Source: Bacteroidales bacterium (lineage in GTDB: Bacteria; Bacteroidota; Bacteroidia; Bacteroidales; UBA932). Taken from it: 64,000 nucleotides of DNA. The position numbers and the translations under genes are program-made. Location of the stretch: assembly GCA_017617495.1 (NCBI GenBank), contig JAFZWD010000050.1, positions 1 through 64,000 of the forward strand, in the 5' to 3' direction. Within the stretch, counting starts at the first letter, position 1, and every line of letters begins with the position of its first letter. Of the stretch, positions 43,041 through 52,297 are shown piece after piece. The notes beneath the pieces were generated by a model. It was not told the origin of the DNA, did not search any database, and saw nothing but the letters and a program-made list of their open reading frames with translations.

Positions 43041-45851
43041 TTATCCCGTAACCTGCTCAACTTTGTCGTCATAAACATACCACAGGTATCCGGTTACATC
43101 ATCGTAACCGAGGCCCCGGTAGAGTCTCATATACCGTCTAACCTGATTATAATACTTTTCTTCGGGCGTGCCGAATTTATAATCAATCACAATGGCCCGG
43201 TCCCCCTTAATGACAACCCTGTCCGGACGATAGTCACGGCCGTCACTGTCAAATACGGCAGCTTCGTTATTGCCGTTGCCGTCGAAGAACTCGGGATGGG
43301 AAGCGATTCTTTCGGAAAGAAGCTTTCGTGCCTCTGCAGCGTGGGAGTTGTCGAGAATACCGTTGATGACGGCGTCCGTTATTGCTCCCTCCAGATCCTC
43401 GGGCCGTTTGACCTGTGCGAGAATGCCGTGAAGCGCTATCCCGTTGCGCCTGACGGATGCGTCAATTCCGGTTACGCCTTCCGGACCGAAAAAGTCGGAA
43501 GCATCGTCAGAAACTGTAAGCCTGCCGGCAGGGTCGATGCTGGTGTATTCGGCAGGAAAACTTGCGCCTGCCTTAGAGGCCTTTCTCTTCAGTTTGGAAA
43601 AGTCGTACATCTGCCCGTATTCACGATTGGAAAACTGGCCGCAGTAAACATACAGAAGGTCCGAGAAATTCTTGTATTCTATTCCGACCTTTCGTGTCGA
43701 AGGTATGTTGGTGCAGATGATATGCAGGCAGCATTTTGCCCTGGTAAGGGCGACGTAGAAAACATTCATATTGTCCACGGCCTGCATCTCCGATTCCTTT
43801 CTATAATCCGGAGCGAAGAGGGTGTCTTCTGTATTCTCGGACAGTTTGACAAGGTAGATGCCGCTGGCGGCCGGATCCAAAGACGTCCCTTCCGCATTCA
43901 GCCAGCACCAGCGATCGTCAGGCTTATACAACTCTACTTTTTCCGCGTACGGGAAAATGAGGTAAGGGAATTCCAGGCCCTTCGATTTATGGACAGTGAT
44001 GATGGTAATGGCGTTGGAATTCCTTGGCGAACTGATGCATCTTTTGTCACTTTCCCAATACTTAAGGAAGAAACGGAGGTTGTTGCCGTTGACTTCGGTC
44101 CACTCCCGGAGCGTATCCATAAAGGCCTGGATAAACAGCGTTTCATTGCGGAAGATGTCCGGGTAAAGGCCCTTCATCTGCCGCAGAAGAATCTCGCACA
44201 GTTCCAGAAGTGAATGATACTCGTTCGGGAAGATGACACCTGCGTCTTTTGCTATGTAACTGTTTATGCTGTCTTTGGGATTCTCCAGGCAACTCAAGAG
44301 GCTGATCAATTTCCTGGCGATAAATGAAGATTTGATTTGCAGGGAATCGTCGGAAACCACGGGATAACCTTCGGCAATCAACCGTTCGGCAATCTTGCCT
44401 CCCTCGGCATTGTTCCTGACAAGCACAGCGATATCTTCGTAACGAGCTTTGGCGGAAAGGGCTGTGCGAACAGATTCCGACACGGTATCGATAATATGGT
44501 CGGTATCGCAGAATGTTACTTGTACATGGCCGGGTTGCTCGTCGTCTGTAAGAACTGTCTGTTCTACGTCAGAATACAGTTTGTCCAGTCCTAAAATGCC
44601 CCTGGCAAAACTGAAGAACCCGTTATTGAAGGCAACCACCTCACTGCAACTGCGACGGTTTTCCTGTCTTGTGGAAACCACGGCATCGGGAAATTCTTCT
44701 TCAACCTTTTCGGCGAGGAGCCTCCATTCGGAATTGCGCCAGCGGTAAATGCTTTGCTTGACATCACCTACAATCAGAGATTCCTTGCTGTTGGCTTCGC
44801 TCTCCTTCAGCAGGGGCAGGAAGTTGCTCCACTGGACATTGGATGTGTCCTGGAATTCGTCAAGCAGGAAACTCTCGTAACGGACCCCGAGTTTTTCGTA
44901 AACGAAGGGGGCGTCACTGCCTGCAATGATGCGGCTGAGTAAATTGTTGCCCTCGTCCAGACACAGCACATTCTTCTCTTTCAGCAATGCTTCGAACTGG
45001 GAAAAGAATTCGCCGGCAAGACCAAGGCTGAATACCTGGGCCTCCAAAATCAGGGCCGTGCGGTATACAATGAACTCCCTGTCTTCGAACAGGCTCATGA
45101 AAGGCGTGCCGGCAGCCTCCTTTGCGAGCGTACTCTTGGGACGTTCAATTCTCTTGTACCAAACGGTATGGAGGTATTCCTCGCGTTGCTTTTTAGCATG
45201 CTTCCCGGTATACTCCGGCAGGTCTTCTGCTGCAGTTTTAACTTTTGCGGCGAATTCTTTGATAATGGCGCGGCAGGAAGTCTGGATTTTATGCAGCCTT
45301 TCCTTGCTGAATTCTTCGTCTCCAATACCGTGCTCTTTGCGCAGGGCAAGACGCTCGTCTTTCTTTAACTGCTTGCCCATTTCGTGCAGGGTGTTCTCCA
45401 GATTAGGCTTCTGCCCGCTTTCAAGTTTGTTTGCGACGTTCTCCGTGAGCCAGGACATTATTTCTGACTGAGCTTCTTCCCCGGTGAGGGAATCTAGAAT
45501 GCGGTCCATGGCTTCCTCTATCAGGGAATCGCGGTCCAGCTCTACCTGATAGTCCGCAACCTGTCCGATTTCCCTTGCGAAAGCCTTCAGTGCACGCTGG
45601 AAGAACTTGTCTATGGTACTGACCGAAAACGCGCTGTAATCATGAAGAATGAGCGTGAGTTTTCTGCGCATGGCGGGATCGTCCGCAAGATACTCCAGAA
45701 TCCTTTCCTTCATTTCCGCGGTCGCCTTGTTGGTAAACGTAACGGCCAGGATGTGACGATAGGAAAGGTCATCTTTCAAAAGGTCGATGTATGTGTGGGC
45801 AAGGGTGTAGGTCTTACCGGACCCTGCCGAGGCTTTGTCCACTTTAATCAT
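43041..45851 (-). CDS. addA: UvrD/RecB-like helicase-nuclease (AddA-like)
   Basis: 936 residues. Walker A ASAGSGKT at residues 7-14, the Walker B DEFQDTSNVQW, and superfamily 1 motifs including VHKSKGLEFPYLIFP and YVALTRAK. The C-terminus has a PD-(D/E)XK nuclease-like end (VIKGDRAIVIDYKFG, then VRRYMRLYRGLGY). It pairs with the AddB-like protein encoded immediately upstream with a four-base overlap, so the two likely form the double-strand-break resection complex that feeds RecA. The Bacteroidota proteins are diverged from Bacillus AddA, so the symbol is a functional guess. Confidence 0.85.
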   Translation of the reverse strand: MIKVDKASAGSGKTYTLAHTYIDLLKDDLSYRHILAVTFTNKATAEMKERILEYLADDPAMRRKLTLILHDYSAFSVSTIDKFFQRALKAFAREIGQVADYQVELDRDSLIEEAMDRILDSLTGEEAQSEIMSWLTENVANKLESGQKPNLENTLHEMGKQLKKDERLALRKEHGIGDEEFSKERLHKIQTSCRAIIKEFAAKVKTAAEDLPEYTGKHAKKQREEYLHTVWYKRIERPKSTLAKEAAGTPFMSLFEDREFIVYRTALILEAQVFSLGLAGEFFSQFEALLKEKNVLCLDEGNNLLSRIIAGSDAPFVYEKLGVRYESFLLDEFQDTSNVQWSNFLPLLKESEANSKESLIVGDVKQSIYRWRNSEWRLLAEKVEEEFPDAVVSTRQENRRSCSEVVAFNNGFFSFARGILGLDKLYSDVEQTVLTDDEQPGHVQVTFCDTDHIIDTVSESVRTALSAKARYEDIAVLVRNNAEGGKIAERLIAEGYPVVSDDSLQIKSSFIARKLISLLSCLENPKDSINSYIAKDAGVIFPNEYHSLLELCEILLRQMKGLYPDIFRNETLFIQAFMDTLREWTEVNGNNLRFFLKYWESDKRCISSPRNSNAITIITVHKSKGLEFPYLIFPYAEKVELYKPDDRWCWLNAEGTSLDPAASGIYLVKLSENTEDTLFAPDYRKESEMQAVDNMNVFYVALTRAKCCLHIICTNIPSTRKVGIEYKNFSDLLYVYCGQFSNREYGQMYDFSKLKRKASKAGASFPAEYTSIDPAGRLTVSDDASDFFGPEGVTGIDASVRRNGIALHGILAQVKRPEDLEGAITDAVINGILDNSHAAEARKLLSERIASHPEFFDGNGNNEAAVFDSDGRDYRPDRVVIKGDRAIVIDYKFGTPEEKYYNQVRRYMRLYRGLGYDDVTGYLWYVYDDKVEQVTG

Positions 45852-48658
45852 CGTCCGCAGATAGTTTTAAAGTCGCAGAATTTACAATTGTCCTTTTCGA
45901 CAGTTCGACGCCAGGGTGTTGATATGTCACGTATTTCGTCCAGAGTCTCAGTAAGCCTGGTTTCTATCAAACTCTCAAACACTCCATTGGGTTCGGACGT
46001 GCGAACACCTTCCGAGAACAGACGGCTTGTATGATAAATGCTGTTCAGAACCTTGCGACCGTTGCGATCCTTGTCCATCATCCGGTCGTAAATATAGATC
46101 TGAAGGGCTATGCCGGGGCGGTCTTTATTCTTCTTATCCTTTGCGAACAGTGCCTTCACGACCTTATCTGCATTCTGGTCGCTGAGTGCCATTTCTTCGT
46201 CAGTGACATGGCCGGTCTTGTAATCCACAATCCGGATAGTGCCCTCGTCGAAACTGTCCAGACGGTCGATATATCCGACAATTTTGAACCCGCCCAAGTC
46301 AACTTCGTGGAACTGCTCCAGTCCGATGACCTCGAAAGAATCCTGTTTCTTTTCATCGAGCAGTTCAAGGTCGCACTCGAGAATGCGCTTTACGCATCGG
46401 AATATAATCTCCTCGTAAACCAAATTACGACCGACAATTTCCGAACTGCCTCCAAGTTGCAGTTTGATCCGCTCTCTTATTCTGGAACGTAGCGTATCCT
46501 TATCGGAAAGAATCCCTTTGATATGATCGCGGCTGATACTTGACAGCGACACCAAGCGTTTTTCGTCCAGTTCGTCGGGATTGCCGGAATAGAGTGCGTG
46601 CATCGTTTGATGAACGACGTTCCCGAGCATGCCGGCATCAAGATTCTCCTGAACCTCATCCGGTTCTCCGAGATTTTTGATTTTGGAATAGTAGAAGGAG
46701 ACCGGGCAATTCAGGTAGCTGCGCAGAGCAGAGGCACTCAGATGGAATTTTGCATCCTGTATAACCGCCAAATCTTCTTCGGTTTTCTCGATGGTGTCCG
46801 GAATATTAAGGCTCTCAATGGGGGCGGATGCCACAAAGCGGTTTATCTTGAAATCATATAGAAGCTCAAGCTGTTTGATGTATCGGCTCTCTTCCCCTGA
46901 ACGGCTGACTTCCGTGCGGGAATCGAATAGCAGCCAGACTTTCTCCGCTCTCTGAATCAAACGGTAGAAATAGTATGCCCAGATTGCATCCTGGTACTCA
47001 TATGTAGGCAGGCCGAAGCCTTTTCGGAGTTCAGGTGGGATGAAGGATGATGCCACGGCCCGGCGCGGAAATAGGCCCTCGTTTACCGAGAGGATTATCA
47101 GGTTATTGAAATCCAGGGCACGTGTCTCGAGAGGACCCATTATCTGCATGCCGCGAAGTGGCTCGCCGTTGAATGGCACAAGCAGGCTGGAGAGCATCTG
47201 CATCAGAAGTTTCCACCAGGTCTTGTCGGTGACCGGGGGAGCAAGTTCCTGAAGCCTTACGAGTGTCTTCCAGCTCTGCATGGCAAATTCCAGTTCGATA
47301 GCTTTGGTGGGATCCTCCCTCATTGCCTCGGTCAGTTTAAGGATGATGTTACGCAGATATGACGCTTTGTCGTCGGTTTTGGTAAAGACGGCCTGCATCA
47401 ATCCTCCCACAGCAAAGGTCTCTTCGGAAATGTAGAACCTGGCCTCTGTCTTTATCTTGTCGACCAAAGCCAGTTCTTTCTCCGAAAGACAACCAAGAAA
47501 TACGCCGTTCGAAAAGATGCCCCAGACCTGTTTATGATAGAAAGAATTGCCTCGTGCATTGAGTTGCAGAGGTCCAAGCAGACCTATGAGCCCGAGCCAG
47601 TCGCTACCCTGCATAGGATAGCCCATGGTAACGTTTATATCCTTGATTTCCTTAGGGATACTGTTGAGAACAGGAATGAGCAGCCCCTCATCGGGCAATA
47701 CAATTGCCGTTCGGATGTCATGCTGCGCACCGATTCTGCCAAGTATTGCAGGAAGCTGCTTGGCCTGGCCGATTGAAGATGAGACACTCATGACATTAAT
47801 CTCGGGGCGTTTGAGCGATGATGAGTCCGGCTCCAGCGCCTGCCCGAATTCCTCGAGGTTGCGAGCCATAAAGAAGGACGACATGTTCTGCGGGTCCCGG
47901 ATTTCCTTGCTGGAAAAATCCCAGCAGAACTCGGCCACTCCGGCCTTTTTCATCCGGCCAAGGAGCTTCTTCTCACACTCGTTAAGTGCATTGAGCCCGG
48001 TAAATACGAAACGGGTGCCCGGTTCAAAGCGGCGTCCCAGTATGTCTATGACGCTTTCTTTGTCCAGATCCTCAGCCAGTTTGCGGTATACTCCGCCTTC
48101 GTAACTCAGGCCTTCGGCAGAAAGCTTTTCGTTAAAACTGCGATAAAGGGGAAGAAGGATGTTCCAAATCTGAAGGAAGTCTCTTTTGACGGGGCCGTCC
48201 TTTTCCAAAGTCCGTAAAAACTGGCTCAGAGCAGCAGCCTGATCTTTCTCCAGGAAACTCAGGTCCTGCATACTCTTGAATTCCTCTACGTTTTTCCAAA
48301 GCTTCCCGGGATCGGCGAGATACTTGTCCACGTCGTTGAAGTCACTCAGCATAATCCCGCCCCAGTAGAGAAAATCGTCTAGGGTTTCGGCATTCTTATT
48401 ATAACTGCAATAGCATTCGTAAAGAAGAATCAACTGCTTAATCCTGTCGGCAAGATGGCTGCCGGTTATCTGGCAGAAGAAATCGTTCATCGTGTAGCAC
48501 TCGGGGGACATCATCACAATGCCCTTGGAAGCTACGAGTTCTCCCAGATACTTCTTGAAGAATCCTATTGCCCTTTTGTTCGGAAAAACAAAGCACAGGC
48601 GGCCGGGATTGCCGTCTGTGAAGTAGTGCAGGGCGACCTGTTTGAGGAACGGAGTCAT
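45848..48658 (-). CDS. addB: PD-(D/E)XK nuclease, AddB-like, with Fe-S cysteines
   Basis: 936 residues. The N-terminal inactive helicase-like half starts RLCFVFPNKRAIGFFKKYL. The nuclease domain near the C-terminus has GYIDRLDSFDEGTIRIVDYKTG. Four cysteines frame it as in Fe-S AddB nucleases: C651 (YLNCPVSFYY) and C925, C928, C934 (NCKFCDFKTIC). The cluster is known in AddB to hold the nuclease fold together. It overlaps LolA at its start and the AddA-like gene at its end by four bases each. Confidence 0.85.
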   Translation of the reverse strand: MTPFLKQVALHYFTDGNPGRLCFVFPNKRAIGFFKKYLGELVASKGIVMMSPECYTMNDFFCQITGSHLADRIKQLILLYECYCSYNKNAETLDDFLYWGGIMLSDFNDVDKYLADPGKLWKNVEEFKSMQDLSFLEKDQAAALSQFLRTLEKDGPVKRDFLQIWNILLPLYRSFNEKLSAEGLSYEGGVYRKLAEDLDKESVIDILGRRFEPGTRFVFTGLNALNECEKKLLGRMKKAGVAEFCWDFSSKEIRDPQNMSSFFMARNLEEFGQALEPDSSSLKRPEINVMSVSSSIGQAKQLPAILGRIGAQHDIRTAIVLPDEGLLIPVLNSIPKEIKDINVTMGYPMQGSDWLGLIGLLGPLQLNARGNSFYHKQVWGIFSNGVFLGCLSEKELALVDKIKTEARFYISEETFAVGGLMQAVFTKTDDKASYLRNIILKLTEAMREDPTKAIELEFAMQSWKTLVRLQELAPPVTDKTWWKLLMQMLSSLLVPFNGEPLRGMQIMGPLETRALDFNNLIILSVNEGLFPRRAVASSFIPPELRKGFGLPTYEYQDAIWAYYFYRLIQRAEKVWLLFDSRTEVSRSGEESRYIKQLELLYDFKINRFVASAPIESLNIPDTIEKTEEDLAVIQDAKFHLSASALRSYLNCPVSFYYSKIKNLGEPDEVQENLDAGMLGNVVHQTMHALYSGNPDELDEKRLVSLSSISRDHIKGILSDKDTLRSRIRERIKLQLGGSSEIVGRNLVYEEIIFRCVKRILECDLELLDEKKQDSFEVIGLEQFHEVDLGGFKIVGYIDRLDSFDEGTIRIVDYKTGHVTDEEMALSDQNADKVVKALFAKDKKNKDRPGIALQIYIYDRMMDKDRNGRKVLNSIYHTSRLFSEGVRTSEPNGVFESLIETRLTETLDEIRDISTPWRRTVEKDNCKFCDFKTICGR

Positions 48659-49161
48659 CGCAGGTCGGTTATTACCCAGGATTTATCGAGTGCGGATGTG
48701 TCGAAAACGAACTCTCCGGGGGAGGAAGGGCTGTCGCGCCGGACGTTTTTGATTGTGCAGAAGAGGGCGAAATCCTCGCCGGGGAACTGCACGGTGCCCG
48801 TAAGAACGCCGTTCTCGTATTTGAGGTCGGGAATTCCGCGAAGGAAGCTGTCGATGTCGGCGATAATCTTATTGAACGCTGTGGCGCCTTCCACATACAC
48901 TTCCTTGCCGATGGGGTCGACCGTCCAGCGGGTTTTGCCGTCGCTCAGGATTTCCAGGCCGTTGCCTTTGATGAGGTAGCAGTCGCCCTGGAGAACCGCG
49001 CTGCCCTTGCCGGTGAAGATGGTGCCCGAGACTGTCTGGTAGGTGTAGTCGCAGGTTACCTTCGCGCCTTTTACGAGCGTGGCGAGCTCCCCGATGAAGT
49101 CCTGGGCGCCCGCGGACGCGCAGAATAGCAGAGGAATCAGTATGGAGACGATACGTTTCAT
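48655..49161 (-). CDS. LolA-like outer-membrane lipoprotein carrier family protein
   Basis: 168 residues from the ATG at 49161, which overlaps the ftsK stop; a much longer in-frame extension has no signal and is out of character. Signal peptide MKRIVSILIPLLFCASAGAQ, then a half-barrel-like pattern (GTIFTGKGSAVLQGDCYLIKGNGLEILSDGKTRWTVDPIGKEVYVE) typical of the LolA/DUF4292-like group in Bacteroidota. The role is carrying lipoproteins across the periplasm by analogy with LolA. The ftsK-lolA neighbourhood is also seen in E. coli, which supports the call. Confidence 0.82.
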   Translation of the reverse strand: MKRIVSILIPLLFCASAGAQDFIGELATLVKGAKVTCDYTYQTVSGTIFTGKGSAVLQGDCYLIKGNGLEILSDGKTRWTVDPIGKEVYVEGATAFNKIIADIDSFLRGIPDLKYENGVLTGTVQFPGEDFALFCTIKNVRRDSPSSPGEFVFDTSALDKSWVITDLR

Positions 49162-51554
49162 CTTCCGAGGTTTTGCAGTATTTCGTCGAGCTGGTCGGGG
49201 GTTACGAGCACCGTGCGGGGCTTGCTTCCGTCCTGAGGCGACACTATGCCGGCCTGCTCCAGCTGGTCCATCACCTTGCCTGCCCTCGCATATCCCATGC
49301 CAAGCCTGCGCTGGAGGTCGGAAGTGGAGCCCTTCTGGCTCATCACCACAAGACGTGCGGCCTCCTCGAAGTGCTCGTCCAGGTCGCCGAGGTCGCCGGA
49401 CGCTCCGCCGCCGGAGCCTTCTTCCTTGATTTCGGGCAGATAATAAGGAGTATTGTAGCTCTTCTTGTAGCCCTGCTGCTCCTCGATGAAGGAAGTGATG
49501 GCGCTGATTTCGTCGCCGTCCACGAGGGCGCACTGGATACGCTCGGTCTCCACGCCGGCGGACAGCAGCATGTCGCCGCGGCCGATGAGCTTTTCGGCGC
49601 CGGGGGAGTCGAGAATCGTCTGCGAGTCGACCCTGGAGGATACCCTGAAGGCGATTCGCATAGGGAAGTTGGCCTTGATGACGCCGGTCACCACCTCCAC
49701 CGAAGGCCTCTGGGTTGCGAGCACCAGATGGATGCCCGCCGCACGCCCTTTCTGGGCGAGGCGGATAATCGAGCCCTGGATGCTCATGGATGCCGCGCGC
49801 ACCTCGGGGCTGGCGCCCTTCGTCATTGTGAGGTCGGCGTATTCATCCACGACCGTAACTATGTAGGGGAGGAACCTGTGCCCCTTGTCGGGACGCAGTT
49901 TGCGCTCCTTGAAGCGCTCGTTGTAGGTAGATATCTTCTGCACGCCGGACTCGCTCAGCAGCAGGTAGCGGTCTTCCATCTCCTGCACCAGGCTCTTGAG
50001 CACCAGGTCGGCGTCCTTGGCGGTCTTGACAATGGCCTTCTTGCGCTCTTCCTCCTCATCGCCGGCGGTGGGCATCACGGCCAGATAGTGCTTCAGGAGC
50101 CCGTTGTAGGCGGAGAATTCCACCATCTTGGGGTCGATGAACACGAACTTGAGTTCGGAAGGATGCTTGCTGTAGAGCAGCGAAGTGATAAGCACGTTGA
50201 GGCCCACGGACTTACCCTGCTGGGTTGCACCCGCGACCAGCAGGTGAGGCGCCTGCGCGAGGTCGAATATCTTAACCTTCTGGGTGATGGTATAGCCGAT
50301 GGCGACGGGCAGGTCGTACTTGCACTCGCGCCAGTCTTCGCTGTTGAGGAGGTTCTGCAGAGGCACGATCGAAGGCGTGTCGTTAGGTACCTCGATGCCG
50401 ACGGAATCGGCCAGCACCACCACGCGGACGCCCCTCGCTCCGAGTGCGAGGGCGATGTCGTCCTGACGCTGGCGGAAGGAGCTGATGGTCACGCCCTGTG
50501 CGGGGTAGACCTTATAGAGGGTGACGGTAGGGCCTACCACGGCCTTGACGTCCACGACTTCAATCCTGTAGTTGCTGAGGGCCGCGCGGATGCGGTTGTT
50601 GTTGCGCATAAGCTCCTCCTGCGACACCACGCGCCTTGCGGTATCGTACTTCTTGAGCAGCTCTATGCCGGGGAATTTATAATTGGGAAGCCCTTCGGGC
50701 GGATCCATTCTGTTGTTGATGGGAGGCAGATCCTTAATCTCGTCCTGGAAAGTTTTGTCGTCCTCTTGAACCTCTATACCCGGCTCTCCCTCAGCAAGAG
50801 GTTCACCTTCCGCGGAAACTTCCTCAGGCGCGGGCTCCGGTTCCTCTTCGGGTTCCGGTGCGGGCTCCGGCTCGGGCTCCGGTTCAGGCTCCGGCTCGGG
50901 GGTGGGAACTTCTTCCGGCAGCGGGCAGAAATCCACGTCCGGCACGGGCGCTTCTTCCTTGTTGAAAAGGCCGTAGACCCAGTCGGAGAAACGGTGGCTG
51001 GCGAAGAAAAGCCAGAGGGCGAGCGCGACTACCAGCAGCAGGCCGGTGACAATCACGCCGAAGAGATTGACGCTCCACTCGGTGACCTGCGCGCCGCAAA
51101 TGCCTCCCAGACCCCCGTCAAAGGCGTGGGGGATGCCGGCGAGGCTGCCGGCGAATGCGAGAATCAGGGAGATGACGAATGCACCCGTGGTGACTATGAG
51201 CAGCGTGCGGAGGAGCGACCAGCGCCAGCTGTTCATGAGAAGCCTTGCGCTGAGCGCCACCAGTATTATTATCAAGGCGAAGCTGCCGAGTCCGAAGAGG
51301 TTGCAGACGAACAGCACTCCGGTCTTGTAGCCGAGTTTGCCGGCGGCATTGCCTATCTGCACGGCCTGGTCCATCATGTCGGCCTCGGACATCACGCTCT
51401 TGTCCTGCTTCCAGTGGAAGAGGTACGAAGTGCATGCGATGAGGATGAACACCGCGATGATTGCGGTGAATACGCCGAAAATCTTTACCGCGGTAGCGCG
51501 TTCCTGCTCGTCCCACCTGCGCCAGAAGGCTATGTAGTCCCAGAATCTCCTCAT
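49158..51554 (-). CDS. ftsK: DNA translocase FtsK/SpoIIIE family
   Basis: 798 residues. About four transmembrane helices lie in the first 190 residues, then an acidic Glu-Pro linker with tandem EP dipeptides (about residues 216-255), the motor domain with Walker A AGATQQGKSVGLN near 440 and VVDEYADL near 568, and a C-terminal gamma winged helix (TSDLQRRLGMGYARAGKVMDQLE). It pumps DNA at the septum and activates dimer resolution by XerCD in known systems. The start overlaps DUF4290 and the end overlaps lolA by four bases. Confidence 0.94.
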   Translation of the reverse strand: MRRFWDYIAFWRRWDEQERATAVKIFGVFTAIIAVFILIACTSYLFHWKQDKSVMSEADMMDQAVQIGNAAGKLGYKTGVLFVCNLFGLGSFALIIILVALSARLLMNSWRWSLLRTLLIVTTGAFVISLILAFAGSLAGIPHAFDGGLGGICGAQVTEWSVNLFGVIVTGLLLVVALALWLFFASHRFSDWVYGLFNKEEAPVPDVDFCPLPEEVPTPEPEPEPEPEPEPAPEPEEEPEPAPEEVSAEGEPLAEGEPGIEVQEDDKTFQDEIKDLPPINNRMDPPEGLPNYKFPGIELLKKYDTARRVVSQEELMRNNNRIRAALSNYRIEVVDVKAVVGPTVTLYKVYPAQGVTISSFRQRQDDIALALGARGVRVVVLADSVGIEVPNDTPSIVPLQNLLNSEDWRECKYDLPVAIGYTITQKVKIFDLAQAPHLLVAGATQQGKSVGLNVLITSLLYSKHPSELKFVFIDPKMVEFSAYNGLLKHYLAVMPTAGDEEEERKKAIVKTAKDADLVLKSLVQEMEDRYLLLSESGVQKISTYNERFKERKLRPDKGHRFLPYIVTVVDEYADLTMTKGASPEVRAASMSIQGSIIRLAQKGRAAGIHLVLATQRPSVEVVTGVIKANFPMRIAFRVSSRVDSQTILDSPGAEKLIGRGDMLLSAGVETERIQCALVDGDEISAITSFIEEQQGYKKSYNTPYYLPEIKEEGSGGGASGDLGDLDEHFEEAARLVVMSQKGSTSDLQRRLGMGYARAGKVMDQLEQAGIVSPQDGSKPRTVLVTPDQLDEILQNLGR

Positions 51555-52213
51555 CTCTTCTTGCCTTTCTTGTTGAATTTACGCCCGGAGCGGCTCTTGC
51601 CGCCTACGTTCACGCTCATTCCCGGACGCGCGAAATTCTGGTCCTGGTTGACCTTGCCGAGGGAGATGCCTTCGGGCACCCTGAGCCTGTGGTCGGCCAG
51701 CTGCTCGATGTCGGCGAAGATGGTCGCATCGTCCACGCTGTCCTTGTTCCAGATAAGATACTGCTGCCTCATGTAGATGGCCAGCGAGCGTATCATGGCG
51801 GTCTTGACCTCGCCGTCGGGCTCTTCGCAGAGGAGGTCTATTATCTTTTCGATATTTCGCCCGTAGTGCCTTGCCTTGATCTTTGTGCCCTTCATGGGGA
51901 TGGGGACCGGCTTGGTGGCGAATTCCTCCTTGACGGGGCAGGGGAAGGGGGAGTCGATGTCCAGATCGAATCCCGCTATCATGTAGAGATGGTCCCATAG
52001 TTTCTGCTCCCAGTTTTCCTGGCTGCGCACCTGCGGGTTGAGGATCTCCATGGTCTTGACGACGGCCCTGGCCTGCGCGCTGCGGGTTTCCCTGTCTTCG
52101 ATGGTCTTGAGATAGTCTACCATCTTGAGAACGTTGCGCCCGTATTCGGGCATATCCAGACGCTCCCTTTCAGTATTATAATCGAGTTTTACGACGCTTT
52201 CGTTGCCTTCCAT
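51551..52213 (-). CDS. DUF4290 family protein
   Basis: 220 residues, soluble, with no signal peptide. It has the conserved LDYNTERERLDMPEYGRNVLKMVDYL opening and a KARHYGRNIEKIIDLL second copy of the GRN motif, both features I associate with DUF4290. The C-terminus is strongly basic and Gly-rich (GGKSRSGRKFNKKGKKR), suggesting nucleic-acid binding. It heads the DUF4290-ftsK-lolA-addB-addA chain. Function unknown; a link to division or chromosome handling is suggested only by position. Confidence 0.85.
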   Translation of the reverse strand: MEGNESVVKLDYNTERERLDMPEYGRNVLKMVDYLKTIEDRETRSAQARAVVKTMEILNPQVRSQENWEQKLWDHLYMIAGFDLDIDSPFPCPVKEEFATKPVPIPMKGTKIKARHYGRNIEKIIDLLCEEPDGEVKTAMIRSLAIYMRQQYLIWNKDSVDDATIFADIEQLADHRLRVPEGISLGKVNQDQNFARPGMSVNVGGKSRSGRKFNKKGKKR

Positions 52214-52220
52214 AGAAAAA

Positions 52221-52228
52221 CAAAATTA
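52221..52228 (-). promoter_or_regulatory. -7 box TAATTTTG for the DUF4290-ftsK operon
   Basis: Minus-strand TAATTTTG, seven bases, then the ATG at 52213. A second exact match, TATATTTG, is at 52238-52245. Which is used cannot be told; the nearer one would give a leaderless transcript. Confidence 0.5.
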
Positions 52229-52268
52229 TGCAGTTGACAAATATAATGAAAATGCGCGAAATAATCAC

Positions 52269-52276
52269 TATCTTTG
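52269..52276 (+). promoter_or_regulatory. -7 box TATCTTTG for the kinase-peptidase-PqqD-ABC operon
   Basis: Exact TAnnTTTG match, 21 bases before the ATG at 52298. The 84-bp gap holds divergent promoters for this operon and the DUF4290-ftsK operon. Confidence 0.6.
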
Positions 52277-52297
52277 CTACCTAAAATAGAAGTACAG

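Noticed and set aside
49173..51776. 867-codon open frame on the plus strand opposite ftsK
   Set aside because: It mirrors the GC-rich ftsK gene in an antisense frame, has no domain-like motif, and the sense gene has all FtsK motifs.
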